12,114 nucleotides of DNA from the NCBI GenBank assembly GCA_006226985.1, contig SBGC01000040.1, positions 1 through 12,114 on the forward strand. The letters run 5' to 3'. The translations under genes and the position numbers were made by a program. Under the pieces are notes generated by a model. That model worked only from the letters and a program-made list of their open reading frames with translations. It searched no databases and was not told the DNA's origin. Each line of letters begins with the position of its first letter. Position 1 is the first letter of the stretch. Below are positions 1 to 6,915 of this stretch, piece by piece. Origin of the DNA: Bacillota bacterium. GTDB lineage: Bacteria > Bacillota_I > Bacilli_A > Acholeplasmatales > Acholeplasmataceae.

Positions 1-40
1 TAATACTATTATATATTAAAGAATTGAAAAATCAAGAAAT
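1..40. other. AT-rich intergenic tail after rsmI
   Basis: These 40 bases are nearly all A and T. I see no GC-rich hairpin with a T-tract that would terminate the leftward transcript, and no start of another gene. The operon may continue or terminate beyond the window edge. Confidence 0.5.
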
Positions 41-880
41 TTAATGTTTATTTTTAATGATTTGATAAACATCATTTTTTGGTAATTCTCGATCTTTAGC
101 TACTGCCTTTATCGCATCTTTTTCCTGATATCCCATATCGACATATCGCTTATAGTGATCTTCAATAGACTCATCCTCAAAGGTTTCTTTTTGATGGTTT
201 CCTTCAACAATGATGACATACTCACCTTTAGGGTTGTGTTCCATTTGACATGCTTCTTCTAATGTAGTTCGTATGATCGTTTCAAACGTCTTAGTGAGCT
301 CTCTAGCTATGGATATTCGTCGATTTCCTAAACATCCATGTAATAATTCAAGTGTGCTTTGAATGCGATTGGGAGACTCATAAATAACGAGTGTTTCACG
401 ACGATTCTGATACGAGTTTATCATTTCTTTTGCCTGTGATTTTTTACGTGATAAAAAGCCAATGTATGTAAAGGGCTGAATAATCAATCCTGATGTAACA
501 AGTGCTGCAAGGATTGCACTTGGACCTGGAATAGCAACAACATGATAGTTTGCTTGAATAACATCCTTAATGATTTCATATCCTGGATCGCTAATACCTG
601 GTGTTCCAGCATCACTAATAAGTGCTAGATTCTTCCCTTCAGCTAGCAGGTTTAAAATGCGGCTTTGTTGATCATCTTTGTTAAATTCATGATAACTTAA
701 CATAGGCTTTTTAATGTGATAATGATTGAGCAACACACCTGAAGTTCGTGTATCTTCAGCAAGTATGAAATCGACAAAATTTAATATTTCTATAGCACGA
801 TAGGTAATATCTTTTAAGTTACCGATTGGTGTTGAAACGATATATAAAGTTGGTTTTGCGTCTTTAAAGCTTTTTTGCAT
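41..880 (-). CDS. rsmI: 16S rRNA (cytidine-1402-2'-O)-methyltransferase RsmI
   Basis: This 279-residue cytosolic enzyme should use S-adenosylmethionine to 2'-O-methylate C1402 in the decoding centre of 16S rRNA. The tetrapyrrole-methylase-type fold is plain from TPIGNL (residues 17-22), AEDTR (41-45), SDAGTPGISDPG (89-100), AIPGPSA (116-122) and the YESPNR motif near residue 170. A short C-terminal helical region (about 235-279) corresponds to the usual RsmI tail. Length is normal for the family. The start ATG overlaps the stop of the upstream TerB-like gene by one base (TAATG), and there is no strong Shine-Dalgarno, so translational coupling is likely. It is the last gene of the leftward run, as rsmI closes the tmk cluster in Bacillus. 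No hairpin terminator is visible in the 40 bases after its stop. Identification is firm; the exact methylated base is known from the family, not from this sequence. Confidence 0.96.
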   Translation of the reverse strand: MQKSFKDAKPTLYIVSTPIGNLKDITYRAIEILNFVDFILAEDTRTSGVLLNHYHIKKPMLSYHEFNKDDQQSRILNLLAEGKNLALISDAGTPGISDPGYEIIKDVIQANYHVVAIPGPSAILAALVTSGLIIQPFTYIGFLSRKKSQAKEMINSYQNRRETLVIYESPNRIQSTLELLHGCLGNRRISIARELTKTFETIIRTTLEEACQMEHNPKGEYVIIVEGNHQKETFEDESIEDHYKRYVDMGYQEKDAIKAVAKDRELPKNDVYQIIKNKH

Positions 881-1290
881 TAGTGTGACACAATCCGCTT
901 AGCGCGTTCTCTTAAGTCTCTTTCTGTGTAAACCAATCGCATTAATTGATTTTTCTTTGTATCTTCAATAGCAAATTTTTTCTGGATATCCTGTAAGAAA
1001 AAATGTTCGAGTGTGTTATAAAAGTCATCGGACATAGCTACTCTAATTAAGTTGAGATAAACGATGTTTTTCACCATTGGGCTGTTTTTCTTAAAATAGT
1101 CAATTGTTTCATTCAAATCCTTTGAAAGTGAAAAATGGTATTCTTGAATAATACCTTCACCAACTTCAGCAAGTAACATGTTGAGCAAGCGTTGTTCTAC
1201 CTCAGTGGGTTCTCCATCAACCGATACCATATGCATGGCTAAGTCAAGAAACTTTAGTTTCTCTTTACGATTTAATAAACTAAGTAACAT
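880..1290 (-). CDS. TerB-like small helical protein of unknown function
   Basis: This is a 136-residue, probably all-helical cytosolic protein with no signal peptide or membrane segment. Its first half contains AMHMVSVDGEPTEVEQRLL (about residues 18-36). Its second half contains AMSDDFYNTLEHFFLQ (about 85-100). Both resemble the two acidic helical repeats of the TerB (tellurite-resistance/DnaJ-associated) fold, in which DG and E residues sit after a small-residue helix. The frame is open up to 1314, but the start at 1290 is chosen because GGAGG lies 8 bases upstream of that ATG, whereas the ATGs at 1314 and 1305 have no ribosome binding site. The gene then overlaps trmN6 by 11 bases. Its neighbours are trmN6 and rsmI, the place where Bacillus carries yazA. 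The TerB assignment rests on pattern recognition only, and the function is unknown. Confidence 0.8.
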   Translation of the reverse strand: MLLSLLNRKEKLKFLDLAMHMVSVDGEPTEVEQRLLNMLLAEVGEGIIQEYHFSLSKDLNETIDYFKKNSPMVKNIVYLNLIRVAMSDDFYNTLEHFFLQDIQKKFAIEDTKKNQLMRLVYTERDLRERAKRIVSH

Positions 1291-1993
1291 GTTCAATACC
1301 TCCATATATTTCAATCATTTCTTTAGTTAAGATGTGTTTATCTATATATAAAATTAAAGGTGGTTCAACAGTCATCCCGGGACTTCCATTTTTCATCGCT
1401 TCAATCAACACATGATTAGGCTTTTCAAAAAGATAGGGATGAACAAAACGAACGCGTTTAATTTCAAGTTGATAGTCTTGAAATACTTTTGTTATTTCAG
1501 CAAATCGATCGGGTCGATGAATCATCGAAAATCTACCACCAAACTTTAAAATTCTTGATGCATGTTTTGCCAAATCATCTAAATTGAGTTTGATTTCATG
1601 TCTTGCTATTTGTTCTTCTTCAGATTCATTCATGTTAGCTTTTTCGGTCACTTTAAAAAATGGTGGATTAGATACAATATAGTCAACATCTTTTAAATCT
1701 ACATCTTTGATATCTTGACATATACACGATAATCTTGATGTTAAATGATTGAGTGTGATGTTTTTTATGGCTTGTTCATATCTACTTTCTTGGATTTCAA
1801 TTCCGATTATTCTAGCCTTTGTCTTTTGACTTAAGTATAACATAAGTGCACCGACGCCTGTCCCAATGTCTACAACCGTTTTAGACTTTGCTGGGACAGT
1901 TGCAAAATTTGCAAGCAAAATCGTATCAAGATTAAAAGCCTGTCTTGAATTTTGTTCGATCCATAAATTGGTTCCTAATAACGTTCTAAGCAT
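1280..1993 (-). CDS. trmN6: tRNA1(Val) A37 N6-methyltransferase (TrmN6/YabB family)
   Basis: This is a 237-residue class I SAM-dependent methyltransferase. The SAM-binding motif VVDIGTGVGAL spans residues 40-50. An acidic GIEIQ strand end follows at 64-68. The catalytic NPPF of amino-N6-adenine methyltransferases is at 109-112. Family members methylate N6 of an adenine in tRNA (A37 of tRNA1-Val in E. coli); the substrate here is inferred. Its position after ricT matches yabB in the Bacillus tmk-rsmI cluster, although yabA is absent between them. The start ATG directly abuts the ricT stop (TAA ATG), with GAGGG 4 bases upstream, so the two are probably coupled. The end overlaps the TerB-like gene by 11 bases. 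The N-terminus lacks the few extra residues seen in Bacillus YabB but keeps the FNLDTILLANF segment typical of the family. Confidence 0.9.
   Translation of the reverse strand: MLRTLLGTNLWIEQNSRQAFNLDTILLANFATVPAKSKTVVDIGTGVGALMLYLSQKTKARIIGIEIQESRYEQAIKNITLNHLTSRLSCICQDIKDVDLKDVDYIVSNPPFFKVTEKANMNESEEEQIARHEIKLNLDDLAKHASRILKFGGRFSMIHRPDRFAEITKVFQDYQLEIKRVRFVHPYLFEKPNHVLIEAMKNGSPGMTVEPPLILYIDKHILTKEMIEIYGGIEHVT
1299..1303 (-). promoter_or_regulatory. Ribosome binding site deciding the TerB-like start
   Basis: On the minus strand this reads GGAGG, 8 bases before the ATG at 1290. It lies inside the last codons of trmN6. It argues against the in-frame upstream ATGs at 1305 and 1314, which would lie on or before it. 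Confidence 0.75.
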
Positions 1994-2794
1994 TTATCCC
2001 TCGATAATCGTTACTTGATCTAATGCAATCCATTCAACGCCACCATTTTCAATGTATTTGACTTTGATTTTTTGACCGATGACATTCATATCTAAAACAG
2101 CTGCAATCCCTTTTTCAGTTTGAATTTTTTGATTGATATCAGGCATTAATGTTTTCAGTTCGGTATAAACATCATCTTCATATTTAATGCAACATAACAA
2201 TTTACCACATACTCCTGAAATTTTTTGAGGATTTAAAGCAATATTTTGATTTTTTGCCATTTTAATTGACACTGTATCGAATTCTCCGATAAATGTTGTG
2301 CAACATAAAATGAGACCACATGGTCCGATACCACCAATCATCTTAGCAGCATCTCTTGGGCCGATTTGTCTTAACTCAATACGTGTATGATAAATTTCAC
2401 TTAAATCTCTAACGAGATTTCTAAAATCCACGCGATTCTCAGATTCAAAATAAACAAGCAACCGTTTACGATCGAGTGTATATTCAGCTCCTAAAACCTT
2501 AATCTCTAGTTCATTTTGCAGTGCAAGTTGTTTTGTTTTTTCAACAATAGCGGGTTCTAAAGTTTGATTATATTTATCCTCTTTAATGTCTTCTTCTGTA
2601 GCCTTACGCATGATAGGTTTTAATTCAGAAGTTAAATCGGATTCTTCAATTTCCTTGAATAAATAAACCTTCCCAATTTCAACACCGCGTGTTGTTTCAA
2701 CAACAACTAAATCTTTAGGTTCTATGTCTAATCCCTCATATGAGAAATAGTATTTCTTTCCAGCTTCTTTAAATTGTACGAGTGCAACCTTCAC
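1994..2794 (-). CDS. ricT: RicT/YaaT PSP1-domain iron-sulfur protein
   Basis: This 266-residue cytosolic PSP1-domain protein belongs to the RicT (YaaT) family. In Bacillus, RicT joins RicA and RicF in a complex that supports RNase Y mRNA processing, competence and sporulation, and carries [4Fe-4S] clusters. Six cysteines expected as ligands are present in two sets: C159, C164, C165 in GPCGLILCC, and C196, C201, C202 in CGKLLCC. Between them lies the conserved VSIKMAKNQN...LNPQKISG stretch. The start is GTG, with GAGGT 6 bases upstream overlapping the holB stop; no other start fits, since the next methionine is near residue 62. The gap from holB is 4 bases. The neighbours holB and trmN6 are as in Bacillus, where yabA would normally intervene. 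Neither ricA nor ricF is in this window. Family assignment is firm; the cellular role is inferred. Confidence 0.94.
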   Translation of the reverse strand: MKVALVQFKEAGKKYYFSYEGLDIEPKDLVVVETTRGVEIGKVYLFKEIEESDLTSELKPIMRKATEEDIKEDKYNQTLEPAIVEKTKQLALQNELEIKVLGAEYTLDRKRLLVYFESENRVDFRNLVRDLSEIYHTRIELRQIGPRDAAKMIGGIGPCGLILCCTTFIGEFDTVSIKMAKNQNIALNPQKISGVCGKLLCCIKYEDDVYTELKTLMPDINQKIQTEKGIAAVLDMNVIGQKIKVKYIENGGVEWIALDQVTIIEG

Positions 2795-2798
2795 CGTC

Positions 2799-3743
2799 TC
2801 ACCTCTTCTTTTCTAATATATATGCTAGTTGGTCAAGCGCTAAGTCTAAATTGATGTAATAGCTCTGTCTTTTAAGTATATCTTGAATCTCATCAATTAA
2901 ATCTTGAATTGCTTGAATGGACATTTGATTACTTTGTGATTGTATATAATCTCTTAAAAACGTATATGTAATATCTTGATGTGCCTTATAATGAATTAAA
3001 TCAAGAAAGTAGAGTAATAATAATTCAAGAAAATTCATAAAGAAATCACGATCTTGCACTAAAAATCTTGCGCTATCTGCAAAATAGAGTGGATATGATA
3101 TGTTTTTGTCAGACCAAACTTTAATAAGGTCTTCTAGAAAACTAATCATTTCAATAAAATTAGGATTATCTGCTAAAGCGAGTGCTTCATCAATATTTTT
3201 TGTTAAATAAGGTGCTAAGACGGCAACATTATCGCTTACACCTTGTTTGATCAGTTCAAGTTCTAAATCTTTTTCATCAATTGACTTAAGATGTAAAATT
3301 TGACTTCTCGATTGAATGGTAGGAAGTACTTCATCAAGATTTTCTGTAAGTAAAAAACCAAATACAAAATGTGACTGTGGCTCTTCCATGAATTTCAGAA
3401 GTGAATTCGCTGCAGCTTGACTGATTTTTTCTACAGATTTAATAATATATATTCTCGGACCTGTCACAAGTGCTGTTTTAGAAAACTCTGCTTGTAATAA
3501 CAAGATTTGTTCTTTCTTGATTGATAAACCATCAGGTTCAATATACATGATATTAGATACTTTTCGCTCTTGAATTTGTGTTTTCAAGTGTGTTGTATCT
3601 TTTTTATTTTGTGAAAGTATAAGGAAGGCCACATCATCAACAAGTTGTGCTTTTCCTGATCCTTTAGGTCCAGATATCAAATATAAATGCGATAAACGAT
3701 TTTTTTTGATCGTTTGTTCGAAAAAATAATATGCTTTCTTCAT
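2799..3743 (-). CDS. holB: DNA polymerase III delta' subunit (clamp loader)
   Basis: This 314-residue AAA+ family protein is the delta' stator of the clamp loader, which with DnaX and delta loads the beta clamp. A P-loop-like GPKGSGK lies at residues 25-31. The segment IEPDGLSIKKEQI (about 68-80), typical of Firmicutes HolB, follows, then AAANSLLKFMEEP (110-122) and the sensor-1/arginine-finger region TIQSRSQ (142-148). The SRC motif of clamp-loader subunits is SRS here. The protein contains no cysteine at all, so the zinc-binding insert found after the P-loop in Bacillus and E. coli delta' is absent. The start overlaps the tmk stop by 4 bases (ATGA), with no clear Shine-Dalgarno, implying coupling. 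The C-terminal third is less conserved but helical, as usual. The tmk-holB-ricT order supports the call. Confidence 0.94.
   Translation of the reverse strand: MKKAYYFFEQTIKKNRLSHLYLISGPKGSGKAQLVDDVAFLILSQNKKDTTHLKTQIQERKVSNIMYIEPDGLSIKKEQILLLQAEFSKTALVTGPRIYIIKSVEKISQAAANSLLKFMEEPQSHFVFGFLLTENLDEVLPTIQSRSQILHLKSIDEKDLELELIKQGVSDNVAVLAPYLTKNIDEALALADNPNFIEMISFLEDLIKVWSDKNISYPLYFADSARFLVQDRDFFMNFLELLLLYFLDLIHYKAHQDITYTFLRDYIQSQSNQMSIQAIQDLIDEIQDILKRQSYYINLDLALDQLAYILEKKR
2801..2805 (-). promoter_or_regulatory. Ribosome binding site for the GTG start of ricT
   Basis: The minus strand reads GAGGT, 6 bases before the GTG start codon at 2794-2792. It overlaps the last codons of holB, so ribosomes finishing holB stop on it. 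Confidence 0.65.
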
Positions 3744-4342
3744 AGCTTGTTTTCAATGATATGAATCATTTCGCGAATGATCGCATCAAGTGTTTGGCTA
3801 CCATCAATGGTAATAATACGATTAGGGTATAATTTTGCGATTTCTTGATAACCTTTTCTTACATTTAAATGAAAATCTTTTGTTTCTTGATCAAGACGGT
3901 CATATTTATCTCTATGGGAAATTCTTTTGATACCTACTTCGGGATCTAAATCAATATAAAATGTTAAATCTGGCATATGTTTAGTTGCATAATCATTGAT
4001 TGCTAAGACAAAATCAAATCCTAGATTTCTTGCATATCCTTGATATGCTAAAGATGAATCTAAATATCGATCACATAAGACGATTTTATGATTCGAGAGT
4101 GCAGGGATTATGACTTCATCAAGATGCTGAGCACGTGATGCAGCTAAAAGAAGCGCTTCTGTATAAGGTGTAACGCCTAAATACTTGGGGTTTAAAATAA
4201 TATCGCGAATAGCTTCTGCGATCTTACTACCACCTGGTTCTCTCGTTGTCACAACATCATACTTTGAGCTTAACAGTTCTTTAATTGATTGTATCAGCGT
4301 TGTTTTTCCTGTACCTTCTCCGCCTTCAAAAGTGATAAACAT
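3740..4342 (-). CDS. tmk: Thymidylate (dTMP) kinase
   Basis: This 200-residue cytosolic enzyme phosphorylates dTMP to dTDP with ATP, an essential step in dTTP supply. The P-loop GGEGTGKTT is at residues 7-15. The dTMP-binding TREPGG is at 33-38. The DRYLDSSLAYQG motif is at 91-102. The lid region lies around 140-153 (RISHRDKYDRLDQE). Length matches the family. The start has GAGGAG 6 bases upstream, a strong ribosome binding site. A probable extended -10 promoter lies in the 32-base gap after truA, so tmk and the genes downstream may be transcribed independently of the ecf genes. The stop overlaps the holB start by 4 bases. Pairing with holB is the classic Firmicutes arrangement. Confidence 0.97.
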   Translation of the reverse strand: MFITFEGGEGTGKTTLIQSIKELLSSKYDVVTTREPGGSKIAEAIRDIILNPKYLGVTPYTEALLLAASRAQHLDEVIIPALSNHKIVLCDRYLDSSLAYQGYARNLGFDFVLAINDYATKHMPDLTFYIDLDPEVGIKRISHRDKYDRLDQETKDFHLNVRKGYQEIAKLYPNRIITIDGSQTLDAIIREMIHIIENKL

Positions 4343-4348
4343 ATAGAT

Positions 4349-4354
4349 CTCCTC
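4349..4354 (-). promoter_or_regulatory. Strong ribosome binding site of tmk
   Basis: The minus strand reads GAGGAG, 6 bases before the tmk ATG. Unlike most genes of this run, tmk does not overlap its upstream neighbour and has its own full Shine-Dalgarno. Confidence 0.7.
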
Positions 4355-4364
4355 TTTTTTAAAT

Positions 4365-4370
4365 ATTATA
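4365..4370 (-). promoter_or_regulatory. Putative extended -10 promoter ahead of tmk
   Basis: The minus strand reads TGTTATAAT, a perfect TATAAT (given coordinates) with a TGn extension. It lies in the 32-base gap between truA and tmk, about 22 bases before tmk. No good -35 hexamer is found 16-18 bases upstream, which fits an extended -10 promoter. In AT-rich DNA such matches also arise by chance, so this needs 5'-end mapping. Confidence 0.5.
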
Positions 4371-4374
4371 ACAT

Positions 4375-5094
4375 TTAGTAGAATATTTTAACTAGAAACA
4401 ATCCTCTTGATTCTGCTGTTTTTCCAACTAAACTACGATTTTGAGTCTCTAAAATTTCGCGTATAACTGAAATATCTTTTTTTCCTAAACCGATTTGAAT
4501 AAGTGTTCCCATGATGGATCTCACCATATATTTTAAAAAGCTGTTGCCGTGGAATGTAAAAACATAGTGTTTTTTTGTTTCCTTAAAATCTGCTCTATAT
4601 ATCGTTTTAATCGTAGGCTTACCTTCAACATATTGACAGAAACCTTTGAAATCATGCGTTCCTAGAAACTGTGGTAATGCTTCTACCATTGGTTGAATAT
4701 CTAAATTTTTAATATAGACTTCATAGTTTTTTGAAAATGGTGTACTCGGTTGTTTTGCGATAACATATTTATATATTTTTGATTTTGAAGAATGTCTTGC
4801 GTGAAAATCTGGTTTAACTTTCGTTACTTTGAGTATACGGATATCGAGTGGCAGACGATCATTCACACGAAGCCATGTGTTTTCATCAATATCTAGATCG
4901 CTATCAAAATGAAACACTTGACCTAAGGCATGAACACCTTTATCTGTTCTTCCTGCTCCAGTCGTGTATATGGTTGTTTGAGTCATTAAACGAAAAGCTT
5001 TTTCGATTGCATCTTGTATGCCTTGTCGATTTTTTTGACTTTGATAACCTAAGTAATTGGTTCCATCATAACTAACAATTGCTTTATAACGCAT
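4375..5094 (-). CDS. truA: tRNA pseudouridine(38-40) synthase TruA
   Basis: This 239-residue enzyme isomerises uridines 38-40 in the anticodon stem-loop of tRNAs. The N-terminal signature YKAIVSYDGTNYLGYQ occupies residues 3-18. The catalytic motif GAGRTDKGVHA is at 46-56, with D51 as the nucleophilic aspartate. The motif FHARHSSKSKIYKY starts near 97. Length is typical for Firmicutes TruA. The start ATG overlaps the ecfT stop by one base (TAATG), with GAGG 8 bases upstream. Position after ecfA1-ecfA2-ecfT is the standard Firmicutes order; in Bacillus the next genes are rplM and rpsI, whereas here tmk follows. Confidence 0.97.
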   Translation of the reverse strand: MRYKAIVSYDGTNYLGYQSQKNRQGIQDAIEKAFRLMTQTTIYTTGAGRTDKGVHALGQVFHFDSDLDIDENTWLRVNDRLPLDIRILKVTKVKPDFHARHSSKSKIYKYVIAKQPSTPFSKNYEVYIKNLDIQPMVEALPQFLGTHDFKGFCQYVEGKPTIKTIYRADFKETKKHYVFTFHGNSFLKYMVRSIMGTLIQIGLGKKDISVIREILETQNRSLVGKTAESRGLFLVKIFY

Positions 5095-6074
5095 TACATA
5101 ACCCTCGTATAAATAATAGCTGCTAAGATGAGAAAAGAAATAACTAGACTAAAGTAATCAGAAAAACCTATTTTGTATTGATCGACTTTTGTTCTTTTCG
5201 CACCAATAATGTATCCTCTAACTTCCATAGCATTTCCTAAGTCTTCAGCTCGCTTAAACGAAATAACGAAAACTGGGATGAGTAATGAAATAATCTGAAT
5301 GACTTTTTCCTTAAATTTGCTTTCTTTAAAATCAACACCTCTTGAAGCTTGTGCTTTCATGATTTTTTCGGTTTCGCCTAATAAAGTTGGAATATATCTT
5401 AACGTAAGTGATAACATCATCGCAATAACATCAACAGGGACTTTAACGACTTTAAGTGGTTTTAATAACGATTCAATGCCATAGTTCAAATCTGTTGTCA
5501 TGGTTGTAAATGTCAATAATGAAGTAATCATAATCACATTCGTAATACGTAAGAAGATAAAACCTGCTCTGAGTAGACCTTCATCGTAAACAGAAAGTGA
5601 ATATGATGTGATAGCTATATATGGCAATAACGCTTGAATGACAAAAACCATCACAGCAGCAAAGAAAAAGTAAAAGACTCTAAACTTGATATACTTTTTG
5701 GTCATATTATAGAAAACAATAAACAAAATGATACCAAGGATACTTGTAAGTGATATATACATCTTGATGGGACCAAAAAGTAATTGACCAGTTCTCACAT
5801 AAAAAACTTGGATGAAAAAGGTAAATGTCAATAAAAATACAATCGGTTTTAACCCATTAAGTACTTTTTTCATGGGTACGCCTGTTGTCATCGTAAGGAC
5901 AATAATAATGACAAATAAAGAAATCATTGAAAGTAGAGAAATTACCTGTGCTGAAATGGGGATTAAAAATGTCCCAACTAAAAAGATAACTAAACTAAGA
6001 AGTTTTATGCGAGGATCTAAGCGGTGTAACCACGAATTACCTGGAATGTATTGACCAATAGTAATATTATTCAT
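5094..6074 (-). CDS. ecfT: ECF transporter transmembrane component EcfT (extended form)
   Basis: This is the membrane scaffold of an energy-coupling-factor importer, joining the EcfA1/EcfA2 ATPases to exchangeable vitamin-binding S components. The N-terminus has the family pattern YIPGNSWLHRLDPRIKLL (residues 9-26). The two coupling-helix motifs are AQASRGVDF (241-249) and AMEVRGY (282-288), variants of the usual A-R-G motifs. Hydrophobic segments lie near 25-60, 76-93, 107-122, 132-156, 168-192, 212-232, 258-274 and 308-324. At 326 residues it is about 60 longer than typical EcfT (about 265). The extra material maps to roughly 101-163 and holds the third and fourth hydrophobic stretches. The start overlaps ecfA2 by 8 bases, with GGAGG 6 bases upstream. 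No S component is encoded nearby, as expected for a shared (group II) module, so the transported vitamin cannot be read from here. Confidence 0.93.
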   Translation of the reverse strand: MNNITIGQYIPGNSWLHRLDPRIKLLSLVIFLVGTFLIPISAQVISLLSMISLFVIIIVLTMTTGVPMKKVLNGLKPIVFLLTFTFFIQVFYVRTGQLLFGPIKMYISLTSILGIILFIVFYNMTKKYIKFRVFYFFFAAVMVFVIQALLPYIAITSYSLSVYDEGLLRAGFIFLRITNVIMITSLLTFTTMTTDLNYGIESLLKPLKVVKVPVDVIAMMLSLTLRYIPTLLGETEKIMKAQASRGVDFKESKFKEKVIQIISLLIPVFVISFKRAEDLGNAMEVRGYIIGAKRTKVDQYKIGFSDYFSLVISFLILAAIIYTRVM

Positions 6075-6915
6075 GAGCTACCTCCTTTAAATAAGAAAGT
6101 AAACTCGGAAAATCGTATTTTGGAGCATAAGGTATATGTGCAACTTTCTCAAGATGTTTCAGTATTTTTAATGATGTCGGTAATTCTAAATGAAAGGTTT
6201 CAAAATTAGGATGTTCAAAAAGTTCTTCTTTAGGTCCATCAAACACAATTTTCCCATCTTTTAAAACAATGACTCTTTTAGCATATTCAGAAACTAAGTC
6301 CATATCATGAGATATCAAAATAATGGTTTTGTTTTGTTGATGATGAATATCATTAAAAATTTCCATTAAATCTTTACGACCTTTAGGATCTAATCCTCTT
6401 GTGGGTTCATCTAAAACAAGTATTTCTGGTTCCATCGCTAAAATACCTGCAACAGCTACTCTTCTCATCTGTCCCCCACTAATTCTAAAAGGAGATTGTT
6501 GATAAAGTGATTCATCGATACCTACAATTTGTGCAGCTTTTTTAGCTTTAATCATTGCTTCTTCTTCGGTATTTTTGAAATTTTTAGGTCCAAACATAAT
6601 ATCTTTTAAGATTGTTTCTTCAAATAGTTGATATTCTGGAAATTGAAAAACAAGACCAACTTTTTGTCTTAAGTAATTAATCTTTTCTTTTTTCTTTGGA
6701 GGTAATGTTTGTCCAAATACATAAACATTTCCTGAAGTCGGTAGAAGTAATGCATTCATGTGTTGAACAAGTGTTGACTTACCTGAACCCGTTTGTCCAA
6801 CGATTGCAATAAATTCACCTTTTTCACTAATATCTAAATTGATATGTTTAATTGCGTCATAATTAACTTTTAAGCCTCTATACGCATAGCTTACTTCTTT
6901 GAATTGTATGCCCAT
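6067..6915 (-). CDS. ecfA2: ECF transporter ATPase EcfA2
   Basis: This 282-residue ABC ATPase is one of the two cytosolic nucleotide-binding subunits of the ECF importer. The Walker A motif GQTGSGKST is at 40-48, the Q-loop around Q91 (FQFPEYQLF), the signature ISGGQ at 145-149, Walker B ILVLDE at 165-170, and the switch histidine at 203 (ISHD). The N-terminus MGIQFKEVSYAYRG and the FQFPEYQLF loop place it in the EcfA2 rather than the EcfA1 group. The ATG overlaps the end of ecfA1 by 25 bases. GGAGG lies only 4 bases ahead of the ATG, slightly close, but there is no alternative nearby start. Walker, Q-loop, signature and switch residues are all intact, so it should be active as a heterodimer with EcfA1. 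Confidence 0.95.
   Translation of the reverse strand: MGIQFKEVSYAYRGLKVNYDAIKHINLDISEKGEFIAIVGQTGSGKSTLVQHMNALLLPTSGNVYVFGQTLPPKKKEKINYLRQKVGLVFQFPEYQLFEETILKDIMFGPKNFKNTEEEAMIKAKKAAQIVGIDESLYQQSPFRISGGQMRRVAVAGILAMEPEILVLDEPTRGLDPKGRKDLMEIFNDIHHQQNKTIILISHDMDLVSEYAKRVIVLKDGKIVFDGPKEELFEHPNFETFHLELPTSLKILKHLEKVAHIPYAPKYDFPSLLSYLKEVAHE

Noticed and set aside
1291..1314. Longer 144-residue version of the TerB-like protein starting at 1314
   Set aside because: The GGAGG at 1299-1303 is correctly spaced only for the ATG at 1290; the upstream ATGs have no Shine-Dalgarno.
4848..5075. Plus-strand open frame of 75 codons inside truA
   Set aside because: It lies wholly antisense to a well-conserved truA, has no ribosome binding site and its product has no recognisable features.
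5299..6054. Two plus-strand open frames (5299-5484 and 5812-6054) inside ecfT
   Set aside because: Both are antisense shadows of ecfT, with no start signals or domain patterns.
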